Shown here: in pieces, positions 35,691 through 47,500 of the stretch
How positions within the stretch are numbered: the first letter of the stretch is position 1
Layout of the letters: each line of letters starts with the position of its first letter
From: Phoebastria nigripes
Taxonomy: Eukaryota; Chordata; Aves; Procellariiformes; Diomedeidae
Length of the DNA: 64,000 nucleotides
Direction of reading: 5' to 3'
NCBI GenBank assembly: GCA_035582835.1
Contig: JAYKAV010002109.1
Location: forward strand, 620,001-684,000
Notes under the pieces: model-generated
Databases searched by the model: none
The model's input: only the letters and a program-made list of their open reading frames with translations
What the model was told of the DNA's origin: nothing
Made by a program: the position numbers and the translations under genes

Positions 35691-36035
35691 TCTTACATTC
35701 CTGGGTTTTCTGCTTTCTTTTCATTTGCACCATTGTAAATTAGTATTCGCTCCACTGAAATCTGTAGCAATGTAAACACTCTGTTTGCAAGAAGAGGGCT
35801 GGCCTTTTTAAAAACTTCAACTGGTATCTTTTACCGGGACACATAAAGCAGAGAGCAGATTTCCGCTTATATTTGTTGTATTTCAAACAGAAGCAAATGT
35901 TTATAGCCGGGCTGTAAACCACGATAATGTGGGACAGATACTTTACAGAAGCCACACTCGTAGACAAAGGAAAAGTAGAAGCCTTGAGTTAGCTTGAAAG
36001 TTTGGCTTGCCTCTGCAACGCTGCTCCCACTTTAG
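35691..36035. promoter_or_regulatory. Candidate AT-rich regulatory island
   Basis: Complex AT-rich sequence with FOX-like GTAAACA (near 35773), tgtaaattagtattc, and ttatatttgttgtatttcaa words. It directly precedes the degenerate tandem array. Coding potential is not evident. Confidence 0.3.
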
Positions 36036-36039
36036 GCGC

Positions 36040-36330
36040 ACTTACCGAGCATCAGTCACATCCCACACATTTATAAAATTACACGCGCACTGAAGTCATG
36101 CACTGACAAAAATACACATGCACTGAGTCACACTTCTGTGAAATTTAATTTGCGTCCGGTCCCACATTTATGCAATTTCGCATACTCATGAATGGAGATC
36201 CTGGCAGCAGAGAACCCATCGCACAGGAACTAGAGCAGACCTCTCCAAGCCAGTTACACCTCATGCATTTACGACATTTAGCTTCAAGCATCACCTCTAT
36301 GAAATGGGGTGCACACTCACTCTTGCATCA
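36040..36330. repeat. Degenerate tandem array, unit about 32 bp
   Basis: Diverged units start near 36066, 36099, 36131 and 36163, and again near 36262 and 36293. The approximate unit is CACATTTATGAAATT followed by a CACATGCACTGAGT-like part. The best pair is 36061-36098 against 36160-36192 (tcccacacatttataaaat versus tcccacatttatgcaat). A segment of about 65 bp between units four and five is not clearly repetitive. It is not a family I recognise. Confidence 0.45.
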
Positions 36331-36480
36331 CCCAAACCGGCATCAAGACCTATGGGGAGATGGCGAGATCTCGCTGCCATCCCCCGGGTCGTGGGAGATG
36401 GACACAATTCTCCATGAAGCACTAGAAAGCGCCAGCACCCCTCACACATCCCCGTGGCTTGAGCCGGCGCATCGCTAATT
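36331..36480. other. Noncoding spacer
   Basis: GC-richer sequence following the degenerate array. The 102-codon open frame at 36170-36478 overlaps the array and has no domain. Confidence 0.4.
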
Positions 36481-36900
36481 CCTGCTGTCTCTTTGAGACC
36501 TTCCCTGACAAACAGTTTCAGTGACCCAGGAATGTTATCTTAGTAAATCAAAAACGTAAACATTTAGGTTCAGGACTGTGCTGAATGGATTTGAAAATGA
36601 GTTATGGTAGGAACCCGGTGAGGAGTCTGAGTTTGGCTTGGCAGTTGCCTCCTTTGCCTGGAACCTGCTTTTCAAGATTAAATACGATACTCTGCAATAC
36701 ATCCAAAATGTCAATTACTCCAAGTCTCTCAGGTTTGCAATTACAGAATGCAAGTCATGTTCAGCATTTTATGAAACTGCTTTTTTTGGCATGGGCCATC
36801 TTTCTCTTATTGTAAAAAATAACTTTCAAATCAAAGCATTAAATCAAGGCACATACGCTAGGAAGGGACGCTGGGCTGAGGCTGTGCTGTAAACTCTTCC
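36481..36900. promoter_or_regulatory. Candidate AT-rich regulatory island
   Basis: Complex AT-rich sequence with acgtaaacattta (FOX-like), caattactcc and further A/T-rich words. Two overlapping open frames of 76 and 84 codons exist, but they have no domain and no splice context. The regulatory reading is preferred with low certainty. Confidence 0.25.
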
Positions 36901-39900
36901 AGCGCCATAACTGGAAGGGAGCTGAGTGAGCCGGTTTCTGGTCGGGGGAACGAGAGCACCAAGTGGCAAATCAGGGGGAAAGAATGTGGAACCGTCTCGG
37001 CTGAGGAACGCCTAATCCCACCATCATGGACTTAAATCCCACAATCGCCTTGTTATAACCCCCCGTGGGGCAGGGGGAAGTGAGCCTCGAGAAAACACCT
37101 CTCCCATCCCACTGGAATCTGAAAAGTACTGTCATGGCTTGGGTTTTAGCATGCTGCTGCAGCAGCTGCAGGCAATTTCTTTCAGGCTTTTCCAAGCCTC
37201 AGGTCCCCGCTGCCAAAGGCACTCTGACCCCTGTTTTCCTCTGCATCTGTAGGGTGGGGAGGTGAGCACAATGAATTTGGGAACGCTGACCCGACCTCGT
37301 ACTTACAGCGCTGAGCCCGGGCAGGACGCTTGTTTGCAAGTGGTTGCATCCTTCGAGTGCTTGATGAGCTGAGAGCAAGGCGTGCTTCGCTGCGAAGGCA
37401 CCGCTTCGTACAGACGCTGCCTGTATTGTAAAGAAAAGGCAACTTCCCTCACAAAGTTGTGATTAGAAAGGAGTGTATTTGTCTCTGAATGGGTGAGTCT
37501 GCTTTACTGGGAATCACCTTCTTTCTATTGTGATTTTACTTGCAACTTCTCAGCCTTTCAAGTCGCATCAGATCCTCCAAGGTCAAGGAAAACCCTCAGT
37601 GCTGGATCTTTAAAGATGCTTTAATTTGTGTCACTCCAAAACAGAAAAGCCAGCAGACCTGGTAAGACCTGTGCTTCAGGAGGCACCTCAGCCAGACGCG
37701 CTGTCAACCTCATCCGGGTTTTAATGAGAGTATGGACGCTGACACCCACCCCGCCTCCCGGCAGCCCGACCAGATTCCTGGCTGGGCAGGAGGGAAATCT
37801 CCTGGTTTCGGTCCTGTTGATGTTCCTCTGTCTCAGCCGCTTACGCCCTGTTGCTGCATGGGGTTAAGCCGGGGAGGCTCCATGCCGGGGCTGGGCGCAG
37901 CCATCCCAGGCTCCAGATAAGCACTTTTTCATCTGCGCACATCATTTATTTTTGATGAGGAGCTTTGGCATGGGGTAGCTGGAGAGCTGCAGGATCCCAG
38001 GTTTGATGGTTCCGGAGCAGATTTGGTTGCTGAAAGCCCATCAGCAGCATCACTCTCTCCAAGTGCCAGCCTTGCACCAGGCATTAAAAACACCAGTGCT
38101 TTTGTGCAGGGCACTCTGAGATGCTGCCAGCATCCCGGTGTTTAGCTGGCCCCCATCTTCCAGAGCTGCCACCTTGATACTTTTCAACAACACTGGATTC
38201 ATTTACTGTAGGATAAGGAAAAGGGAGAGCGCATCTGGCAGAGGCACAAGGAGGCAGGAACCAGAAGCCGAGCGAGGACTGAAGCTGGCCAAGGAGTCTT
38301 AAAAAACCCTGCAGTTGGACTCGCAAGCGCCATTCCTCCGGACCCTGCCGCGGGCTTGGGCCCCTTTTGGATGCTCTTCCCGGGGATGCAGGTGCACGGT
38401 GTTAAGAGATCATTTCCTGTTTGCACCGCAGCTTCGGGGATGGATTTACCACTGGGCTAAGTTCACCCTCCTCTGCTCTCAATCTCTTTTTTTTTTTTTT
38501 GCTTGCCTCCTCCTTTATTCCCCACAAGCACCTAAAAACTGGGCAGATCTGCTGCAACACTGGAGACAGTCCTGTTCGGCAGGGAAAAACCCAGATGGTC
38601 TCCCAAAAGGCATGGTTCTGATCAAGGGAAGAGACAAAGGGCTTTTGCAATAGATAAGGAACTGAGGGAATATTAGAAAATGCAAAAGGCGGAGCAAGCT
38701 AAAGGAGGGAGATACAAGCTCCAAAACAGGCAATAATTCTCCCTCGGCTGAAAAGGGCTTTAATTGCCAATCACACAAAGGTGATCAGTAAAACCAGCCT
38801 GAAGTGGAGAGTTCATTTGAAACACATGCAGCAACTGCTTAAGTTGCCAATGGAAGCGCAATTAAGCACAGGAGCTGGGGAATGAGACCTGCTGGAGCCA
38901 ATACAGATGGCCCCACATTACCAAGGCTCAGAATAAAAACCTCCCTAATTGCACAAGGAGAGGGAGAGATTTGCCCTCTGTTGTGATTTTTTTTCCCTGG
39001 ATCTTTCAAAAAATAGGCCACTCCGAAAGCTTTGCTTACAAAGTCAAGTGAACAACTCGACTCAAAAATTAGCAGACCCTTTGTCTACCTCTCAGCAGCC
39101 TGATTCCCTGCATCTCACCTGTTGCGCGGGTGTGAAAGGGGAAAGTCTTGCTTCTTCCAAAAAGGAGAGGTTTGCAAGAGCAGAAAAAGATCGACATCTC
39201 TGTGTCAGACGGACAAAGTCAGTGCAGTCACACACTCAGTGATCTCTCCTTTCTGCCCTCTGATTTAACTCCCCTCTTGTGCCTTCAGTTCTCCTATTGG
39301 GAACCATTTTCATTTCTAATTAGCCAGACATTTGGAATGCTTAGGCCGGGTCAGTCATCTGCAATAACGTCTCTGCATTGCAAAAGCAGTGTGGTTTAAT
39401 AACTAATATCTGATAGAAAAAAATGAATAGTATAACAAAACCAGATAGTATCTACCTTTTATATCACACTGTAATTTAGGGTATAGGTTAAAAAACTATA
39501 TTAAGAAGGGATACCATATAAAAGGAAGCACTTTTATAGTAAAACTCACCTGAGAGCTGTTTGTGTGTGCCAAAGGAGGAAGGGGTCACCCCAAGTTCCC
39601 ATTCTTGCTGGGGAAACCCGAGTGATGCAAAGTCACAGAGCAACCCCTGCGGTTTTGGAGATGTTGGTCTCTCTCTGTACGGCATTGCCATCCTGGAAAA
39701 AACATTTACCACCGCTGCCTTCCGAGAAGGGGTTGGGGCTGTGAGCCCCCCTGGAGCCCTCCCTGCCTCGCCGAGCTCCACAGCCGCAGCAGGGCCCCCG
39801 CGGGAGCAGGACCGGACCGGCTGGCGATGAGCACGAGGGCAGGGTTGGTGCTCCAGTTACCTTCTGGAGATTTTATATTCTTGTGAGCTCAGTCTCCCTT

Positions 39901-40975
39901 TATCAGCAAAGATTCAGGTCTTAATGGCAAAACAAGTTATGCTCAGAGGAAACCAAAACCCGCAGTAAAACACAATGTTATCTCGCTGAAGACCAGCCCT
40001 CCAGCAGGGCACAGACCAGCGAGCCCCTGGTATTTGCAAGCACCAAGGGGTATTTTCCCCCACGTTCTCCTTTCTTTCCTCTGGGCAAGAAATTAGTGCT
40101 GGTGAAAGGCAACAGACCAGCAGCGAAGGATGTTACTGGCACTCACCGGTCCTGGCCATGAGCAAACAGGTGCAACCCTCATAGACCTGCACAGACCCAT
40201 GGCAAAGGATCAAGTGTCACGGATGCTTATCTTCTTTTCTGCTAAAATGATGAAAACAGGTTGTCTTCAAAAACAAGTCCCCCTGTCACCCAGTGCTGCA
40301 CGAACCAGAGGGCAGCCATCCATCTTATTTCAAGAAGTCTCCCCGGATGCACGGCTGGTGCCGTGCACAGCAGGAAGAGGAGCTCTCGTCAGAAGACACC
40401 TTCTAACTCCAGGTCTTTAATTTATAAATCTGGCTTTCTCCAGCCCAGCACACGGGACAGCCCCGTGTGAGAGTTTCCTCCAACGACAGTGCAGGGAAGC
40501 AGCNGTGCCTTGTCAACCTGCAATCCCAGCCTCAGGGTTATGGGGAGATGCTGGGGGTAACCTTTTTCTTTGGGAGCTGTTCCTACAGCGCAATTTGACT
40601 TTTAAACCAAAAATCAGTTCCCATTCCATGCTGCGTGTCCAGAAAGGCTGCTCACACAAAACCTCCAGCCTCAAACCAGGGCTGGGACAGCAAGGCGAGT
40701 CCGTCCTACTGCCGCACACGTCCTTCCACCGTCATTGCCATTAGCTGTTGAACGCGGTCCAACAGTGCTCTAAGAGATGCCGAGAGCCTGTCACTTGCAG
40801 CATGTGCTCTTTCTCATTCGCTCCCCAAGGGAGATAATTGTGGATGGAGTGGAAAGCTTTCTGAGTAAGGCTTTTGGTTTGTTTTCTGTATACATGTTGC
40901 TGTGTGTTTATACTGGGCTGGAGAGNGTGTATTAAAACAGGGGAATACTGCATGCTCTTTAAGCATGTAATTACT
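36901..40975. other. Noncoding sequence, no gene recognised
   Basis: About 4 kb of mixed composition. AT-rich patches occur at 37430-37640, 38640-38960 and 39370-39540. A T-rich run of about 14 lies near 38488-38501. No exon, repeat family or RNA gene is recognisable. N bases occur at 40504 and 40926. Confidence 0.5.
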
Positions 40976-40979
40976 AAAA

Positions 40980-41400
40980 AAGATATTGATACACCGAGAA
41001 GAGTTTAAGGGGAGCCTATAACGATCTAGAGGCTGGAGGCAGAATCCAGGCAGAAATGTTTTAAGAGCAGCATCTGCCTACTTCAAGCAAGCGGCAGCTA
41101 AGGGGAGAGATGACAGCATCCTGCAAATAGCTTGAGTACATAAACACTGCAGAGAAAGGAGGCTTATGCTACAGGCTGCTAAGAGCAAGGGGATCATGTT
41201 AATAAAAGAAAACTTAAGCTGAATATTGTTAAACTTCCTGACAGTGAAGTTATGTTGAGATACCATCTCCTCAAGGAAAGCCCCATGAGAGAGAATATTT
41301 TGAGGTTTGCTGAACAGCATACTACACCTTCGGTGCAAGTGTTGGCCACGGCAAGAGACCTCCATACCTAGGCAGGGAGGCTGCAGGTCTAGGAAGGAGC
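40980..41400 (+). mobile_element. CR1 LINE 3'-region fragment (old)
   Basis: Diverged but ordered CR1 segments: agagtttaaggggagccta, aacgatctagaggctgga, ctaaggggagagatgacagc, a degraded phase, then aaacttcctgacagtgaag and an equivalent of the 'ccatctcctcaaggaaagc' part. The order fits plus orientation from upstream of the 3' UTR to near its end. The terminal 8-bp repeats are lost, so the 3' boundary is approximate. Confidence 0.7.
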
Positions 41401-41888
41401 TGAAGGGTTTTAGGTGTGCTCCTAGCCCACAGCAGTCCTGCTGCTGACATTGGAGGTGGTTTTTTTATGCCTGAAGTAGTAACTTAAGGAAATGGCATCA
41501 GCTGAGACTGTATCATTGCAACATATGGAGGGATGCTCTATTCCCTCTGAAAATTTACTTGTAATCCCATGGTAATCTCCACTGCCAGGGCACATCTTGC
41601 ATTCCTTTGACTTTGGCATGTAAGAATAAAGTTAACCCTTGAAGGGAACCTTTGCTCCTGGCTGGGCATTTCTAACGTCCATCTCCTTCACAGCTCCTAA
41701 GGAAGGGTAAAGCCAGGCCACAGCTTTTATGAGCAGTCAAGAGCTCCTTTCTCTCTTTCTTCAGCCAAGCTGCCCCTTTTATAAAAAGGTGTAAAAGCCT
41801 AATTATCTTCCACTCTTCTAGGTTGCTGAGGGTTTTGTTCCAAATCCGCCACCAATGCACTCGATGTTAATGGGCAAAGGTGCAGACA
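41401..41888. other. Noncoding sequence
   Basis: Mixed sequence with no recognised exon or RNA. It lies between an old CR1 fragment and the A-tailed segment. Confidence 0.45.
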
Positions 41889-42147
41889 AAGGGAAGAGCC
41901 AGGGCTGAGGGAGTGCCTGAGGGCAGGAAGGTGCTTGTCCTGAGCAACAGCCCATCAGAAACACAGGTAGAATTCCAAGTGCTTGTTGAAGACCCGGAGG
42001 CTGAGGTGACCATGTTCTCTTTCCCTCTTCTGCTGACTTTTTTATTTTCAGCCCAAAATTATTTTAATAAATTACAAATTCAATTTCAAAAAAAAAAAAA
42101 AAAAAAAAAAAANAAAAAAAAAAAAAAAAAAAAAAAAGAAGGGAAGA
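41889..42147 (+). mobile_element. Possible retroposed transcript 3' end with poly(A) tail
   Basis: The 9-mer aagggaaga occurs at 41889-41897 and again at 42139-42147, immediately around a roughly 190-bp segment ending in AATAAA (42066-42071) and, 16 nt later, a run of about 50 A. That layout is what a polyadenylated transcript copied into the genome would give. The flanking 9-mers are purine-rich and could match by chance. I do not recognise the parent transcript, and no open frame is evident. A plain poly(A) expansion is the alternative. Confidence 0.3.
42088..42137 (+). repeat. Poly(A) tract of about 50 bases
   Basis: An uninterrupted A run except for one N at 42113. It is the longest homopolymer in the window. 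CR1 elements do not end in poly(A), so it is not a CR1 tail. Confidence 0.98.
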
Positions 42148-42149
42148 TT

Positions 42150-42830
42150 TTGCACATTCGGATTAGAGAAGCCCCACCACTTCCCAGAGGCGATCAATGG
42201 AAATTAGCAATGCAAAACCGTGCACAACAGCAAATCCGCATTAACCCATCATCCTGAGCCGCTCGCCTTCCCGGGCCCTGCTGTCAGAGTCCGGGGCTGG
42301 GTTACCGTTTTGCTTTGCAATCCTACTCAAACTCTTTAAACACGGTTAAGCGCAGACACCAATGCTGATACAGCATCGCTGATTGCACCAAGGAGGGATG
42401 CATGGCCGTTTAGGACCCTATTAAGTAAATACAGTGAAAGCAGGCAGTCATAACCAGGTAATAAAAAAAGCATCAAATTATTTTTTTATAGTTAGAGCTA
42501 CCAGAAACTTCCTGTTCATCCCAGCACAAGTATTGTTCCCTGATGGTGAAAAGATTGTTTGGAGAGGAGGGACAGCTGCTGTCTTTCACAGTTAATTATG
42601 AAGATGGTTTAAGAATTAATCAGGTAAAGGGAGGGTTGTGAAAACAATCAGGACAAGGAACTACTACATTTGTCCCTTAAAATAAGTTAACTGGCTATTG
42701 AAACTTATCAGAGACCAAACACATACATCCCCACACAAATCCACAGCTCCCAAAATGTTAATTTACAGCTCACTTTCTAACCCTAGACATGTAAGTATGT
42801 AGGATGGATTAAACCGAAATTAGGCTACAC
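42150..42830. promoter_or_regulatory. Candidate conserved noncoding block
   Basis: About 650 bp of complex AT-rich sequence with caggtaataaaaaaagc, acagttaattatgaag and gaattaatcaggtaaagg words. These pair homeodomain cores with CAGGTA words, as also seen at 29408. A run of seven T lies near 42481. No coding frame. Confidence 0.35.
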
Positions 42831-43400
42831 ACCCAGGAAGGGCTCACAGGCAAAGCTGTAAGGCAGCTTTGAGAAGGTTTTTGAGGAGGTTGCTCGCTCA
42901 CCCCTTGCCCTGCAGAGAGATGCTCGGGGAGGGAGGGAGAGGGACCTTCCCCCCTGGGAGGTGGCAGTTCAGCTGTGCCACCCCAAGCTGCCACAGANGC
43001 AGCAGAAATGCAGGTGAGAAGGGATCTCAACCATCTGCAAAGGCTGTTGGGGAGCTGGGCTGGGGTATCTACACCCACCACCTCTTTCCAGGAATAGGAT
43101 CCTGATGCTCCTTGCTCAGCCATGATGTCACACGAGCAGTGTCCTCTCCCACCCACCCCACACATGGGGAGATGATGCCTGCAGATCCCTTCCACCCTTG
43201 TGTATTCACTGCAGGGATTGCCAGCTGTGGTGTGAAAACTGCTCTTCCCCAGCCAAAGTGCCATAAAGCCAAACAAAATTTCAATCATCAGCAGCAAAGA
43301 ATCAAAACCCATCTAACTGGCAGCCGTGCTCAGGAGCTGCTGGTCTCGGAGATGGGATTGATAAGATCCCCGGGAGGTGCTGCAAGATGGGAAGTCTGCA
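42831..43400. other. GC-rich noncoding sequence
   Basis: Biased open frames only. One N at 42999. No repeat family or RNA gene recognised. Confidence 0.5.
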
Positions 43401-43640
43401 TGCCAAACACAGCCAATTAATGTCAGCCCTTTCCCATGCCAACCAATTAAGCTGTGTATACTTGTCACCAGCAATTGGGAAGGGGGTGGAGGGTCGAGCG
43501 GACACGATTCCAGAGAAGCCTTGAAGATATAAAACCTGCTTAATTTATGGAGGGGTGAGGGCATAGACACCCTGCACTAATCCAAATGGGACCTGATTAA
43601 TGTCTTAGCTAATTTAGGAGCCGCTTGGCTCTCATGACCT
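43401..43640. promoter_or_regulatory. Candidate homeodomain-site cluster
   Basis: Two CCAATTAA words (43413-43420 and 43443-43450), one TAATCC (43578-43583), GATTAAT (43595-43601) and CTAATTTA (43609-43616) lie in 240 bp. TTAATGTC occurs twice, after the first CCAATTAA word and after GATTAA. Non-repetitive and non-coding. Confidence 0.35.
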
Positions 43641-45775
43641 GGTGAGGCTCCATTTAACAGAAACCAGGCTGGCATGGGAAGCAGAAAGCAGCTTAACAAT
43701 GTAAGAAGCAACAGATGGGGTCTCCAGTCGCCTTGCCAAGCACCAAAACTGTTTTCTGAGTGCTTTCTCTTAAACCTCCTCCAAAAAGGAAAGAGTGATA
43801 ATCACAACCATAAAAATGTGCAGCTTACCCACTAAGCGGGCAGGNGGCACAGCTCCCCTGCCCCAGCAGCGGCTGAGGGCTCCCTTGGCCGGGGAAATGA
43901 TCCCCTGGCAGCAGGAGTGGTGCTGAGCCACCCCGCAGCCCTGCTCCTCCCCATCCACCACATCTGCAGAAANGACAGCGGGAGGAAAGGCAGCTTTTGA
44001 CCCACCTATGCCACTAAAAAAAAAAATCACAGTCTGCTGTGAGGCAGAGAAGGGGGAGAGGCAGTGAAGCACTTGAGCAGCTCGGGGGGATCTTGCAGCA
44101 GAAGGGGTGGTCTTGGACATGGAGATGCACTGACCAAGCTGCTGTCCTGGAAAACCCTCAGTCTCCCTCCTGACATAAGCAATGCTTCAAGCTGCAAGGA
44201 GTGACTTTGGAACCGCTTGCAGGAGAAAACTTCACTGACAGTTTTGGGGATTTTCCCAATATCCATCAAACCCTCTTCTTAAGGGCAAATCATCTCCAGC
44301 TGCCTCCCCAGACATGCTGCTGTGGGTTTGCTTAATTGCATGGCAAGGAGTCTTTAGGCACAGGTTGGCAGTAGGCAATCAGCATGTGGTGGCAAGTTAC
44401 CCGGCTGACTGCAAGATAGATTAAAAGATTAAAACCATGGAGTTGTCTGTTATTTGCAGGAGGAGGAGGATGTGGGTAGACATGCAGCAAGCCGGATGCA
44501 GATCCAGGCGGGATCACTTGGAAATGCACAGGAGTGGGAAAGTCAGGAGCACACGATTTAAACGTTAGACAATCCATTTATCAGACAGGGTGAGCAGCAG
44601 CACCAGTAAAGCACTGAACAAAGTAAACCTGTCTGTATCTGGAGCTTTTTAATAAAGAAACAGTAAAAAACAAATAGCAGAGCAGCCCCACTAACTCTAG
44701 CCAAGGGGTTTTAGGAATTGCACCTGGCAGAGGAAAGCAGCTCAGACACAGCTGGGTCTCCTTGGAGCAAATGCTTTGAGGAGAGAAAGGTATCATTCTC
44801 TCTCATACACCCCATATACCAGGGTGTAGATGCAAAAAAAAAAAAACTAAAGTAGTCTTTTTTTTTTTTTTTTTTTGAAGCAAGAACTGCCTACTTTTTC
44901 ACCCAGGAAATAATATCTACCTCCACAGATCCTGTTGTACTGTGTCACTGGGATCCTTAGTTTGTGTCCAAATAAAAATAAGGAACAACCACTGACCATC
45001 TCCTCCCTTTTCTGTTTGCATTTTTGAAGAAACGTACATTAGAACCAGAAGATTATATTTATTGCAATTTCTTGCAAAGCCTTCCTGAAACACCACACAG
45101 CCTGAGGAGCACAACCACAAAAGCAGTGTTCAAAGTCAGGTCAGATACTCTTGCCTCTATTTGAACAGTGGGTTTTTTCACCTTTTCATATGAATGTCTG
45201 GGACAGAACAATGCCTGACATTTCCAAAGCAGGCACCAGGTCCCTTTCAAAGCCTAGTCTGCAGATCTCCAAACCTAAGCCAAGTCAGGAGAGGAAAAAA
45301 ATAAAAGCTTTTTCCTTTTTCCGCTGGATATAATAGGCACAGCAAGGCCAGGCGGCTTTCTNCTGAGCTTTCTGATGTGGCAGGCACAGTGATGCTGTGG
45401 CCCCCCATAGCAGTGCTCACCTCCATCAGCTGCCTGACCAATTTCGGAGGCAGGACAACTCAAGGGCTGCCAGGTTGCGGGGAAACACATCTCAAACTCC
45501 CTGAGCTTCAGTGTCCAAGCTGCTGCTCGGCTCTGCCGATAGACCTGCTAAGCACCAGTAACCTGCACCCTCGCAGACCTGCCACCCAGCCTCCTCCGGG
45601 AGCCGCAGGTGCCCCCCCTGTTAGTCTAAACACACCTTTCGGGCTCTTTTAAATCCATCCTTGGCATTTACCTCTACCCTCCACAAATGTAAGTCCTTTG
45701 GCCCCCAAGGTCCTGCCACAGCTCGAGCTGCTGCATTTCAAAGGCTTGGAAAAAGTGACAAGCAGCAGCTGCCTC
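43641..45775. other. Noncoding sequence, mixed composition
   Basis: N bases at 43845, 43973 and 45362. A 10-A run lies near 44019-44028. No exon, repeat family or RNA gene was recognised beyond the A/T homopolymer pair described separately. Confidence 0.5.
44834..44876. repeat. A13 and T19 homopolymers in inverted arrangement
   Basis: A run of 13 A (44834-44846) and a run of 19 T (44858-44876) are separated by 11 bases, so they can form an A/T stem of up to 13 bp. Confidence 0.95.
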
Positions 45776-46440
45776 CGCTGGGTTTGCTAAAAGCAGGGAG
45801 TGGCATTACCTAATCCTAAATGAGATGTATTTTTCAGAGCAACAGCAAAAATACACNTCCACCTGATACGCTCCCTAGAACAGGGCTTCGTCTTTGCTAG
45901 CTGGATGGNAGATAAGGATGCTGTGGAAAGAGAGGGGAGTGTTAGCCAGGAATGAGGAATGGGCTACCCCTTCCTGCTCAGCTCTTAATTGATGAGGAGC
46001 AGCTCCTGGCAAAGATGCCCTCCCCATGAGTTACAGACTTACTAACAGATTTATACACAGTCTGGATAGCACACACCAACACAGACATACCTGGCGAGTA
46101 ATTTACAGCAGGGAACAGTCAGAACACATCAACAAGCCCCGCAAATGAATTTCTGTTCTTTAAGTGTTGCCTGTTTCATCATGAATGGCTTATTAGAGAA
46201 GTCAGTGGCATTTCTCAGCACACGTAAAGTAGTTTATTACAAGTGATTTATTAAACTGCTCTAACTTGTCAGCAGCCACTTGAAACATTCACTTTCTTTT
46301 TTCTTTCAGGTTTGCTAATGTCTTTATAAATAGCTGAATAAATAGATCTCCAGCACTTATATCTGACTGTCACGTATCAAAAATTCAATCGATATCAGCA
46401 CAGATTAGGAATGAGGTGAGACTGAGCCCTCCCCACTTAT
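45776..46440. promoter_or_regulatory. Candidate regulatory island with NKX2-type sites
   Basis: Three NKX2-type words occur within about 125 bp: ttaagtg (46160-46166), acaagtg (46239-46245) and cacttga (46277-46283). A MEF2-like ttataaatag follows near 46324. A good splice-acceptor pattern lies between them: branch-like ctaac at 46261-46265, a pyrimidine tract, and AG at 46308-46309. All frames after that AG stop early, so any exon would be untranslated. N bases at 45857 and 45909. Confidence 0.35.
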
Positions 46441-47169
46441 AACCAGGCCCATCTGTTGAGGTAAATTGATGGGAGTGCGCTTCCAAATAAAAGATATATT
46501 TTTTGCCTTCTCACAGGAGAGCTGGACTTGACAGTTCCTAATTTCCCCCAGTTATGGCCTGTTCTGTGGGTGGTGGATCCCCGGGTGATTGCCGCTGCTG
46601 CAAGGCTCCTCTCCTGCATCCTTTCAGCCGAGATGTTCACAGGCAGACCCTTCTGGCTTTATAATCTACTAAGCTAATAGAGTTCAGATGCTTTCAGCTC
46701 AGCTCCTGCTAGATGAATCTTTCCAGGACAGGACCCCTTTCTATCATTAGTTTAACCAGTCTCAGCTCATCAGCCTTAATTTATTTGCTGCAGAATCACT
46801 GTTTTAATGGTTTGNTCCGAGTTGAAATTCTTCCCGCTCCCTCCTGGAATGTTTTCCCATCACAAAATGGCCTGAGCACTACTTCTGGTGCCAGCCCGCA
46901 GAGAGCCACCCGTGCCAGCTCTGCATCACATACCTTGCTCAAGTCAAACCAAGGGTGGCTGGTTTTCTTCCTTTCCCCCCAGGGAAAATGCACTAACATC
47001 ACCTCACCGCACGCACATTTTTGTTCCCCGCTCACAATTCGCGAGGGCAGAGCAGGCGCCCGGAGCCCACTGCAGCCGCCCCGGCCGTGCAGCCCGTGGG
47101 TGCTCTCCCTGCCCCAGCCCAGGGCTCCCCGCGGNCGCTGCGGAGCTCCTCCATCCATCCTCCTGTCCG
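46441..47169. other. Noncoding sequence, AT-rich then GC-rich
   Basis: 46660-46830 is AT-rich with ctaatagag, tcattagtttaacc and ccttaatttatttgc words and may continue the regulatory block. 47030-47160 is GC-rich. N bases at 46815 and 47135. No gene recognised. Confidence 0.45.
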
Positions 47170-47500
47170 GGTAATTGAGCTCAGGGTTGCAAACCATATG
47201 CTCTGGATGCGCTTCTCTCCTCTTGCTCTGGCTCCTGCTGAAGTCCAGGGAGATTCTCTGGAAGAAGCCACTTTTAATTTGTAATCTGATTAAGCCATTA
47301 GAGGCGAATAGAGCAGTAACTAACACAAATTGCCGATCGTTTCCATCAGCAAATCCCCCCAATTAATCCTGAGATTAACCCTGATTACACGCAGTAATGG
47401 TGATCAATGCACCCTAATGGGGTAAATCCGCCCACTCCACTTTCTTCCATATCCCAGAACGATCAATTTTAAATCAGCATGATTTATCTGGCAGGATCCA
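47170..47500. promoter_or_regulatory. Candidate element with K50-homeodomain site cluster
   Basis: TAATCT (47282-47287) abuts GATTAA (47288-47293). TAATCC (47364-47369), GATTAA (47373-47378) and GATTA (47383-47387) then lie within 24 bp, followed by AATGGTGATC and TGATTTATC words. TAATCC/GGATTA-type sites are typical of OTX, PITX, GSC and CRX factors. The sequence is non-repetitive with no coding frame. Confidence 0.45.
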
